The notes beneath the pieces are model-generated. The model worked only from the letters and a program-made list of their open reading frames with translations, was not told where the DNA came from and did no database searches. Made by a program: the position numbers and the translations under genes. Shown one piece after another: positions 27,201 to 39,200 of a stretch of 64,000 bases of DNA. Location: the NCBI GenBank assembly GCA_944474755.1, contig OX104112.1:81853756-81917755 (forward strand), written 5' to 3'. Origin of the DNA: Limnoperna fortunei. Its lineage: Eukaryota; Mollusca; Bivalvia; Mytilida; Modiolidae. Each line of letters opens with the position of its first letter. Position 1 is the first letter of the stretch.

Positions 27201-30200
27201 ATCCGTATATATTTTTTAACGGATATTTCTACATCCGTAGATATATTTTTCTATATTCTTAATTCGTATAAAATTATTGGTATATTATTTTACTTGGCTT
27301 AAAAATAAAAGTAAAAATTATGTAAATCAAAAACGGGTTCTTTATTAAGCCGTATTATGAATATTCGAAAAATTTTACTGGAATTGTTTAATTATTTTAC
27401 TAGGCATTAGATGTTGATATTAGCAATAAAACACCGTTTAACACCTGATGTGTACTCATAAACCATGTTCAGACAAAATGACCGGTAACACCTGTGGATT
27501 AATTATCTTCAATTAGTATAAAAACACACTATGCAAATCGTTTGTCTAACTATATGTCACAAAAAGCAATTTCTCATCACAAAATTAAATAAACAATGTA
27601 TATATTACGACAATAATTTACCAGAGTCTGTGGTAATTTTGGAAGCTTTTACGTTCCATAATATTTAAACTATAGACTTGAAATAGTTGCCATAACTAGG
27701 GATAACTTTGACATTTAAACGGTTATGGCGGCTTTCTTTATATCTAGTAGCTGTAGATTATCGATCACGTTATCAGAAAATCGCGATCACTTGAACGCTT
27801 TAGAAAGTTATGGTCGACACGGCTAAAATTATTATCTTTCGGTTAAAAATAAAGTTCGTGTCTAATTTTGGAAAATATTGGTTAAAATAACGAAAAATGG
27901 TTAAAAATAGAGTTTTTAGCCGTTTTACTCTAATTTTTACCAAAAGTCAGGCATTTTAGCCGTTTAGGTTTACCAGTGATAGAAAACATATGAAAATCAT
28001 TTCAATTTTACCATTTTGATCAAAAAGGACTAGGTGTAACATTTCTTTTACTATCATTTTCTTCCATACTTGGCAAAAAAAAACAAAAACAAAAAAACCA
28101 TAACAAATCACATTCATATGTACATAGATATAATTATTCAATTCAGTCTACAGTAAGCTTATTTTACCTTTTGGTTAACATAAAAGTTAATAAGAACTGT
28201 TTGTAACTCTTCCCATGTTTCTTTGTTTTTTTAAGAAATATTTACCTCTAAGTTGGGTATATTAGGGGGGCGAATATTCAGAAAACTTCTGACATTGTTA
28301 AATGTTCCAGGAACACCACCTCGCTGTGCCAGCTGCAGATTTTCATTTATAGTGTTGTTTATGTGTTTTGCATAGCTGAAATATAAATAAAAAAATTAGA
28401 CATCATAGATTTATTAATGAAATCTAAGGCATATAAAATTGAATTCTCAAGCCCACACACATCCATTTTCACCCCTCCACATTGCTGATTTTATTGTTTT
28501 TTCAATAAAATAGAAATCCAGACATGTGGTGCTGTTTTCGCAATATAATATTATCCGATCTGCTTCATTTACTTCCACTGTACATTTGGAATTATCTGAA
28601 AACTTTGCTATCTTGTACGATAAAGCATGATAAGTCCAAAAGAATATACATGTAGTTCAAACAAATGTTTTATTGTAAAGCTAACTGTGAAAAATAAACA
28701 AAAAATTGAAAAAGTCTGAAATGACGGAGTTGCAAAGCCAATGCATTATTATGTGGCGAGTAATTTACAATTTGTTAGAAAGTTATAGGCATGTGTCAAC
28801 AAATGTAGGAGAACAATGGTACCATTATCTATAATTTTGCTGAAACCAAATGTTCCCATGTCTAAAAAATGGGAAAAGACTTCTTGAACAATTACATGAG
28901 ATCAAGTGCACTACTTTAATATGTGTGATATCTTGCTGTAAAGTTCCAGGGATCTGGGTTGAGAACTGTAGGTGGAGTAGATTAGATATATGTATGAAAA
29001 AATGGGAAAAAATCCTCAAACAATAGCATAATAGCAGGGACACAACTTCAATATGTTTGCAAACCATTATGTTTTATGGATCTGGACTGAAAGAGACGTT
29101 CTCATAACAAACAATAGGTCATATAGAATTCCTAGTCTGTAAAATTTTGCAGAAAAATTACCATGTAGGCAAGTCTGAAAAAAAAATGAAAAAAATCACT
29201 CAAACAATTCCATAATTGTGGGTGCACAATTTCAATATGTGTACAATCTTTCTGATAAGTTTTAGGGGTCTGGGTAAGCTGCAGGAGGAATTGATTACAC
29301 CAAAAACATACCCTTTAATTCTTCACCATAGGAGGTTATCCGGGGGCCAGTTGTCCTAGACCCAGGTTGCATGAACCAATAAATAAACGAAGTCACAATT
29401 TGAAAGTAATTAATTGGATTTATTAATCTAAAAATAAAATTCATATATAACTGTTTAATATTTACATTGTTCATTGATATAACTGACTTTTTACCATTTA
29501 CAATTTTTTAAATTCTTGGACAGCAATCATAGAACATTTACAAATAATTGTTCATTGTCTTTTATAAAGTCTTATTTGGAAAGGAAGGGTGCAGATTATA
29601 CTTAAAAAGGGATTCCGAAGAGTTGTTGCCACCCACTGAATGTTGTCACTGATGGTTGCCATTTTGTTATGTACAGCACCTACCATTATAACAGGATTCT
29701 TCCATAAGAATACTTTGTATGGATATTTAACCTGCCTGTGTAAACATATTCATTACTAGCCAGTGCAATAACCTTAAGTTGTTAAGTTAATTTTTTTGTT
29801 GTTGCTTTTGTTGATTATTGAAAAATGACAATGGTTTGGTTATTATTATAATGTTTTACTGAGCAGCAGCAGCTCAGAATTAACCATATGACGACGTACT
29901 AATTTTTTATTTTATTTATTACTAGGCCAAGAATAAATAAAACTTAATATAATTGGTATTTCAAGAGAGAATAAATTACATATTCTAGTTAAAACTTTTT
30001 AAATAGCATGGCAAAGTCGGAAATGGGATATATTCATCTCAGGACTGGTAAAAATAGGGCATCTAATGGGATATTAAATGATACCCCGCCATGATATTTA
30101 TAGTTAAATATATTTGTATATACTAGTATACTATACTTTATTTACTATACATCCACTATATACTAGTATATAGAGACAGAAAGAAATGAGTTATCTTTCT

Positions 30201-33200
30201 TAGACCAGAAAATTTCTTTATTGTAAAATTTGAAAATTTATATAGTGGCAAAACTTCAATAATCCTGAAAATTGAACTTGACCTGTATTTTATTGTACTG
30301 AACAGATATGCAAAATATCATTCAAATCCCTGGAGGTGTTTTCAAGTTATCATCTGGAAACCTACGGGGGGCGGACGGACGGACAGACAGACACCGAACG
30401 AAACTGAGGGTATAACATAATACCTCGACACTTCGTGTGGCGGGGTATTAAAACTTGCACATGTATTAAAGTGTTTTTCTGCAATTTTCTGCTCCAAGAA
30501 AGGGTCAGAACAATACATAAATGTGGACTATATGATGTCTTTTATGGTAAAAACATACGTCTGTTCTAAGTATTCCCTAGCTTTGTCTACAAATGCCTGC
30601 TGAGTTCTGGAATGAAGCCTCGTCTCTTTGATACTGCTGGTAGATATCAGTGGGACTTCCACCATACTTTTAACCATCTCCCAAAGTTCAACCACTTGCT
30701 GAAAATTAAAAAAAAAAACTGTTTAATGGAGTGTTTTAAACAACTTAGTTTGATAAATAAACATTCTGATGTACAGTGATTTTGTTGCCTTTTTAAACAA
30801 CAGCCCCCCCCTTTTCAATTGGGAAAATTTATCGATGTTTTTCTTGAAATTGGGAAAACAAAGCAATGGTTTTACACATATAAAAAAAGGAAAACAACAG
30901 TAAGCAGTCAATAAAATAACTAAATTGATCTTTTGTTAGATATATTTATTTGACTTATGTGAGATGTTCAAACATCGGATGACTGCAGAAACTTCCATTT
31001 TGTTTGATTTTATATTATCAAGATGTTTGGAATTATACGGATTTATTTTGAGGAGTTTAAATTATTAAGTATAAAGTATCAATGAAAAACCAGAAAAAAA
31101 TACATTACAATAGAATAACTTTTAAAAAAATAAGTTGCTAGAATTATAAATGAAGTACATGTATAGTTAAAAATTTCAACACTTTGAATCCTATAAAAAT
31201 AGTATGTATTTTATGTAAAATGCACTTAAACATATTTAAACATATTTAAAATAAGAAAATGAAAATGACTGCCAAAATACTAATTATTATTTAGTTTAAA
31301 TCGGTGCAATACTCGTTTAACACTGGCGGCATCGTATTGTGCAATTTCCGGCACACAGTTCATATCGCTCCGGAACTTTTCTAAACTTCTTTTGCTTTGA
31401 ACTGGTTTCCGGTATTATTTTGCCGCTGCGCAGTTTGTACACGGTAAAAGTCAGACGGGAAATCAGCTTACACTGTTTTGTTACGGCGCATAAACACGAT
31501 AAACACAGAGTGACAAAAATACGAAGGTTTCTTATTAAAATGTTAACAAAATTGAAGGCGAGTAGCCCTCCAACGGAAGCCATGAATAATATAGACCTCG
31601 ATCGCATGTTCTTATGGTTTTCTGTTGGATTTTTGTCTTAAATTGGGAAATATTTACACAAAATTTGGGAAATTTGCTCCAGGGGAAACAGCCGAAATTC
31701 TGAGGCAAATTCAATGTAACAAAATCACTGATGTACTTCTATCAATAAACATAATTCAAAATTACAAAATTTACCTTGAATTAAGTACCTTCTACTAACA
31801 TGGTTTGGATTTTTTGCTGTCATCATTAGTAAACTGAGTTATTTAAGTAACAAGGTGTGAATGATTAAAGTTATTAAAAAAACATATTTCCTATTGTCTA
31901 AACAGCAAATTCCAGTTTGATTTAATTGACTATTTGGTAAAAGTTTACATAGCAGAAAGCATCATTTCATCTTTGTTCAGAACACAAACATTCAAACGGC
32001 AGTCAGATTCCACATATAAACAGCATGCTGCTTAAGATCTTGTGCAGAAATTGTAGCTTACAACCATTATGTAATGAATTTTGTACCAACCACCATTTTT
32101 GCAATTGAAAACTGACGATAGATTCCTTTATCAATTTCATCCCGTGAATCCCAACGAGTATAAACATTTTTGTTGATGAAATTCATTCTATCAAAGTATC
32201 TGTGAAATATTTATGACCCCAAGCCAATTAAGAAGAAATTGGACTACTTCAACTCAATTTTTGATCAATGTTTCAGGTGTCAATGTTTCTACAGGAATTA
32301 CTAAAATTATCCATTTAAGTCATGCAGACAAAAAAATCATATAATTTTAGATATGCAATACCAAAATAAAAATTGCAAAGATTTTGCATATTTAACTCAT
32401 TTTTCAAACAGATTATGTGCCCTTTAATTATTACTGGGATATGTCTAATTACCAAGTGACCAAAAGTTGGAAATAATAAAGTACAATGATCCTTATTTAC
32501 AAATGTAACTGGGTGCTAAACAAACACTATTAAATGGGTTTGAAACTTAGAGTTCTTTAAAAATAAATATTACTTCAATCATTAGCTTAGACTAGTTATC
32601 AGTGAGATGGTATGCATCTCTGTGGGCCCTGGCGACCTTGAGGTCAAGGTCAAAGGTCATCAACCATGGTATGCAACACATCGCCTTGATATAATCTATC
32701 CACATTCTAAATATCAAAAGCCTACTTCAGAGAAAAAAATTACAGCCAGGACATGAATTTGTCATTTAGAAAGCAATAATGTTACCTAAGGTCAAAGGTC
32801 AACAAACACAGAATGTGACACATCACCTTGATATTATCTCCCCACATTCCAAATATCAAAAGCCTACCTCAAAAGATAAAAAAGTTACAGCCTGGGCATG
32901 AATTTGTCATTCAGAAAGCAATAATGTGACCTTAAGGTCTAATTTCAAGGTCGAAGGATTATCAACAACAGTATGTGACACATCACCTTGATATTATCTA
33001 CCCACATTCCTAATATCAAAAGCCTATCTCAAAAGATAAAAAAGTTACAGCCCCTACACGATTAGGTTCGGATATAAGGACAATGCACAGACAAACTGAC
33101 CACTATAGGGCGTCCGCCACAAAGTGGCGGGGCCCTATTAATATATAACATTACTCAATGCTAGCTTTTTTATTGATATTTCAAACCATTGTTTTTACTA

Positions 33201-36200
33201 CTGGTATATGCATAAATTAAAAGTAAGATGAATAAATGTATTTGTAAAAATGTTTTTATTAATACAACAAAGTGAAAGAAAAGATCGATGTAATAATAGA
33301 TGCTTATTCTGCAAGACCGCAAAAGTGACTAAATCCCTCAAAATCTTGGAAAATTCACTGCATTACCGAATATTGATGTGTAATAGTTTTCCTGCACCAA
33401 GTTCTTGTTAATGGGACAAATAAAAGTACATTTATTTATAAATCAATTCTCCTACAAAAAAAAACACATTTTGCCCATTATCATACTTTTCACACTTACA
33501 CAATTATGCAGATAATAATGCATTATGTTAAGCATACAAACCTTGTCATCAATTTTCTTGGCAACTTCTAAGAACATATCAACAAGACTTGGTCGAATGC
33601 TGCCAGCCACAACATGTTCATTGTATACATAAACCTAAAGACAATATTAAAATTCAAGATAACTGTATTAAATATGTACATGCAGGGATCACCACAGCTC
33701 AAAATCCAAGGGGGGTGCAAGTCGGACGATGATCCATTTCCTTACTCATAAAAATTTAAGAGCGAGATTTATTTATTCATAATAGTGTTATCAGTCTTTG
33801 TTTTTGTTTTCCCACTTGTGTTTTTGCTACCAGTCACAATATACATGTATTTTTGTATTTAAAAACTTCATTGTTTTAGGAATAAAGTCAAACTTTAGTA
33901 TGGAGCTCAAAATTCAAGGGTGGAGGAAACAAATTCAAGAGTGGAGGAGCACCGCCCTTGAATAGCCTGTGGTGAACCCTGTACATGTATATGAATATTC
34001 AAATATTCTCAATTAATTTGGAATTTATTTATTCTACAAAGGTTTCATTAAAGGAATAAAAACTCATTTGAAGAAATTAGTTGGTATATGAATGGGAACA
34101 ACTTACTCACAAACAAAATGATGTCAAGTCTGTAAGTGATGGGTGAATTCATACACAGACAAACTTCTATTGTTTCTTATAATTACACTCATTTAAGAAT
34201 AAGTTTTCATATTTTAAGCTTTCTATTTCATTTGATATGAATGCATTGTTTATTCATAATACTTAATACTTAAACACAAAATATAAAATGACGGAAGAAC
34301 TTTTGTTGTATTCTTTCTCTGTTAATATAAATTGTATTTATTTGTTCGGTCATACATATGTATGCATACATATGGTTAACTGTTAATACATAGTAATTTT
34401 ACGTCAGATATGAGTCCCATTTACCAATTGTGTACTTCTGTATCAAACTTACATCCATTTACATGACAATTAAATATTGCAGATGTTATTATTTTAAGGC
34501 TTTCAAATCTGAAGACGGTAATTTGGTAATAAACCTAAATGTTGGATTTTTCCAGAAATAAATGTATGCAATGGAGCTGGCAATCACTTTCTATTTAAGC
34601 CCACCATATATACAAACATCTTTATATGACAGTGTTATTAATTTCTGCAGGCAGATTTTCAAAACAACAACTGCTTTTACTTTTCTGTTTGTTTGTATGA
34701 ATGCTGTTTAACGCCACTTTCAGCAATTTTTCAGCTATATCATGGCATCCAGTTTTTATTCAGGAAGGAAGCTGGAGAACCCAGAGAAAACCCCTGACCT
34801 ATTTATGAAAGATTACTGTAATTAACCTCCACGATACTCATATTTTTCTGCAAAGCAATTACTGTTTTGTTATTATTTTACAAACCTGTCTAGCATAAGC
34901 CATTTCTACATTGTCTAGGTTACTCCTGCCTTGCATACTGACTGGCTCTGCTAGGAAACTCTGTATAAAGAAATTTAAACCATGACAACATATGAGGTCA
35001 ATGGTCAAGGTCATTCTGGTACATGACATATCGTCTTATGATGATACATTCTCATGCCAAATATGAAAGGCCTATGTCAAAGGATAAAACAGATATGGCC
35101 TACATGTGCTTTGCATTTAAAATTAGCATTAATTTGACCTTGAGGTCAAAGGTCAAGGTCATATGAAGGTCATTCTGGAAATGAAGACACATCGTCTCAT
35201 GGTGATACATCTACATGCCAAATATCAAAGCTGAATATCAAAGGATAAAAAAGTTATGAGCCGAACAAGCTTTGTATGAGAAGAAGAAGAAGAACTGACA
35301 CAAAAACAATATGTCTCCCCATTCTTGGAAGGGGAGACATAATTCCCCTAAACAGAAATTGCTTAACAATTACTTAACACTGTTTAGCAGAACAAATATT
35401 GTAAAAAAAAAATTCTAAATCATTTTTACAAACAATACCAGAGGCTGTATACCTCACTTACCGTAAATGCTTGCCCAAAAGTCGGTCCACATATAAAGTC
35501 GGGCCTTAAAATCTGGTATTTTGCTGTTGACCCTCGTATAAGTCGGTCGGAAGACAGACGTGTTGACATCGGGTCAGAATCAATTAAACCCTCCAAATTT
35601 GTGAATAAAAATCATTATATCAGTAAAACTTCTTGTTTATTATTTGTTTCTTGTGTTTTATTAGTTAAATATTGCTTCTCATTATCGTATGTTGTTTGTT
35701 TACACCAGTGTACATGTGTTTTTAAAAATGTAAACGTAATTATATCCCTGAATTTGTTATCACTAAAACCCGTAAAAAAGACAAACACAATTAAATATAT
35801 AAATAAATATTCATTTTTGTATTATTTAATAGTTTAAGCAGAGTTTTTAAAATAAATGAAGTTAAAGTAAACATTAGAAGGAATATGGTTTGTAAATCAA
35901 AATAATTATTGATGAAAAAACGAATTCTGTAACATATATGTATTAGTTAGTTTATCTTGAATTTCGGTTTTCAGTTGTATCGTGACATCACCGAATGTAT
36001 TATGTAATATATTACATACAAATAAATTGATACTTGTGTAAACAGTTGTAAATACGATGGAAATATGGAAACTGGATAAAAAAAACAATACACAAATAAA
36101 ATTATAGTCTTAAATATACTTTATTTAGCACATCTATTCATGTATCTGTCTATTTTCGTCTTTATAATTGACGGTCTATGTACAGCCTTCAATTCTTTCC

Positions 36201-39200
36201 TCTTGTGGTATTCTCTGCCTTTTAATCGGAAGCCTTCTTAAAAACCAAATTTTAACTCCCAATTTCCCGACTTATGTGTGAGTATGTACAGTATTTACAT
36301 AGTCAATGTAGACGGCATTACACCCACGTTAAAATATGCCCCATTATGTTCAATTTTCAAATGGCATACATAACATAACTTTGTGGAGAGCCACCGAACG
36401 AGTATTGCTGTTTGGTTTCAACTGGTTTTATGGTATCAGATCAAAAAGCATACTAGTATTACACATTTAATAAAAAATATTTTGTTAAATTAATTCCTGC
36501 AATGACAGCCATCTTTCATTTCTGATTAAATAAATGAACATAAACTTTTATGAGGACCATTCAATAAATATTTATATACAATATGGCTTCAATCAACTCT
36601 GCAGTTTCTTAATATTTGAAACTTCTTTCCATAGAGACCTATGTTAAAATAAATCCTGCGGTGGCAGCCGTTTTTTTCCTATAGGGTCCTATATTAAACT
36701 TCAAGTTCTGCATTGAGGCAGTCTGTTTTAATTTTTGAATTTCAGATTGAACATAGTTACCAAGTTTGGTTTTAATCTGCCTAGTGGTTTCAGAGAAGAT
36801 TAAAATGTCAAAGGTATTTTTGGTATAAAATCTTTGAGAAAGGATATAAAAATGCAGGTTTAATGAATCTGTATACCTCTGACTCTGGTTGGAAATCCAC
36901 TGTATCCTGACCAATTCCTCGCAAAGAATTTAAAATCTTTTGTTTTTCTCTTTCCCATTCATTTTCCATACATTCCCAATGTCTTCGTTCAGTTTCTTCA
37001 AATGTCTACAAATTGTAACAGAAAAAAGCTGTATATTTTAATGTGAAATTCATATAGCATACTTAGGATTTTTTTAATAATCTATTTACAATTACCTGCA
37101 TTCAATAACTATGTACACTTTCACTTTACTTTACGCCAAAAAATCTTTTAAATTTGAAAATAAATATAGTTACATCCCAAGTTAATAGTATTTCTCTTTT
37201 GATATTCCTAATGACATTTTAATTTACTTGGAAACTACATACAATCGGTTTTTATTATGGTTTAAGGTTTCACATTCAGACAAATTGGTAAAAGGTATCA
37301 AAACTGTCTGAAGTGTTCCAGAAGTATACAAATGTTAGCTAACCACAACAATAACATCAATAAAAAGTCTTTTACATATTCAATTCTTAAATCACACAAT
37401 TGTGCTAAGAGAGATCCAGTAACAAAAATAATAAAGAAAAGAGGGAAAGCTATGGTGGCAAATTGAAGATAAATGATGAAGTTGTGCGTGATGCAGTGGG
37501 TACTCAGCCATTGGACAGTTGGTGCTGTGTGTGATCAACTTGAACATCAATTATAAAATGCTTAAATCATAATACAGCTGAAGAAGTATTTCTTTACTAC
37601 AACAGTTAAATATAGGTGATATGTTTTCCACAAATTATCAGTAGATGATGTAACTGAAAATTCTGACAACACCAGGTATTTTTTCTGGAGCAGTACTCAA
37701 TGAAATAATAAAACAATTTTGTATTCATTTTAACTGTGATTTATCTAGACTAATGATTACATTTTTTCTTGTCTGTTCTATTACTGCTAGTAATGCATTT
37801 TCTCTCTCATTTCTCAGAAAACTCTGAAAACAACAATAATACTGTAAATGCTTGACATCAGTTTACATCATTAAAAATATAAATATAACACAAGTTACAG
37901 TCATCAACCTAAGTATTCACAAAAAACAAAATGGTTGCACAATTACAAACAGGTAGGTACATGTACATCATACTATTTGGTATGAGTTAACCAGGACAGC
38001 AATAACACAATGTTATTGTATACAAATAAATTAACATGTGCTTGTCACATGATTAATACATTTGACATATTTCTGCTAGTTGTTAATGTAAACACCATGG
38101 ATCTAAAGCAAAACTAAAAAGTTTATTGTCTGTAGGCAAAAAACTATATTAAATCTTGCACACCTTTCCCTACGATCAAAACAACAACCACTTTTTGTAC
38201 CCTGCAAAATTTCAAATCGTTCTCATGTACGGTTTCTGAGAAAAGCTTGACGGAAAATTGTTTAAGGACGTACGTTCATACGTACAAATGGAGTCCCAAA
38301 CAGGAAGTAGTTGTCCGACAGGTCTGAAAGTTGCTTTGGACGTACAACTTGTGATACTGAACCACCCTGCCAAACTTCAAATTGTTCTAATGGACGGTTA
38401 CTGAGAAAAGCATACGGAAGGACGGACGTAAGTAAAACTTAATGCCTCCCCAACATGTTGTGGCATGGGCATAAAAAGCCTGGAAAACTATTATTATGAT
38501 AAACATTTGGAAGTCCAAGACCTGTAAATTCTGAAAAAATTAGCACTGCAGAATAAAATGTTAACTTGATCTGTAACTTATCACTGTAGACTCGCATACC
38601 AAAAATCAGTAAAAAAAAAAAAACATTTACGAAAAAGTCCAGAAAGCATATGGGACAGACTAAATTACAGATGGACAGGGGCAAAACTGTTAGTTGCAGG
38701 GGCAAATAACAAACGTAATTATGGACAGACAGGCCGGGGTAAAACAATATGTCCCCGATTGTGAGTTGCCAAGGCATAAAAAGCAATTGAAGAAATATTC
38801 TCACCAGTACCATATTCCACAGTTAAAGAAAGGACATATTTATTGTCCACATACCTGAATATCTGTGTCTCTGACTGGTTCTAATGGTTCAAATGTTTTA
38901 GCAGCACTAAGCCCTTCTAACTTCTGGGATATCTTTGGTACATCAAAACCCTTAGTTCCAAGCAATATTGATCTGCAAACATAATCAATTATTCTTGTCA
39001 AAATAAAATTTTCAGGAAATTCAACCAAAAAACAGGACATGTTTCTTTGCAACTGTATTTCTGAGGGAAAATGAACAAATCTGACCAATGATCAAACATA
39101 CTATGTATGTTACAGGGTTATATTAATAGTCAAAGCAGATTTAAGAAAATCATTTAAAACAGTTAGATAAATAAGTATTAAGTAATTAAGATAAGAACAA

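Larger units (their letters stand above)
22596..27978. mobile_element. 5.4-kb CACTG-ended transposon with ~1-kb terminal inverted repeats
   Basis: The left end CACTGGTAAACCTAAACGGC and the right end GCCGTTTAGGTTTACCAGTG are exact inverses. The match continues inward to about 23.60 and 26.99 kb with few differences. ATA precedes the left end (22593-22595) and follows the right end (27979-27981), a 3-bp target duplication. CACT-type ends with a 3-bp duplication suggest the CACTA/EnSpm superfamily. No intact transposase frame is seen, so it is defective or nonautonomous. Confidence 0.85.

Noticed and set aside
31317..31641. Opposed 96- and 100-codon frames
   Set aside because: They overlap on opposite strands inside a nonautonomous hAT-like element and follow from its higher GC content. 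Not called as genes.
38439..38813. 124-codon hydrophobic minus-strand frame
   Set aside because: It spans repeat remnants with hairpin-like ends; the hydrophobicity comes from A/T-rich sequence. No acceptor, donor or family signal.
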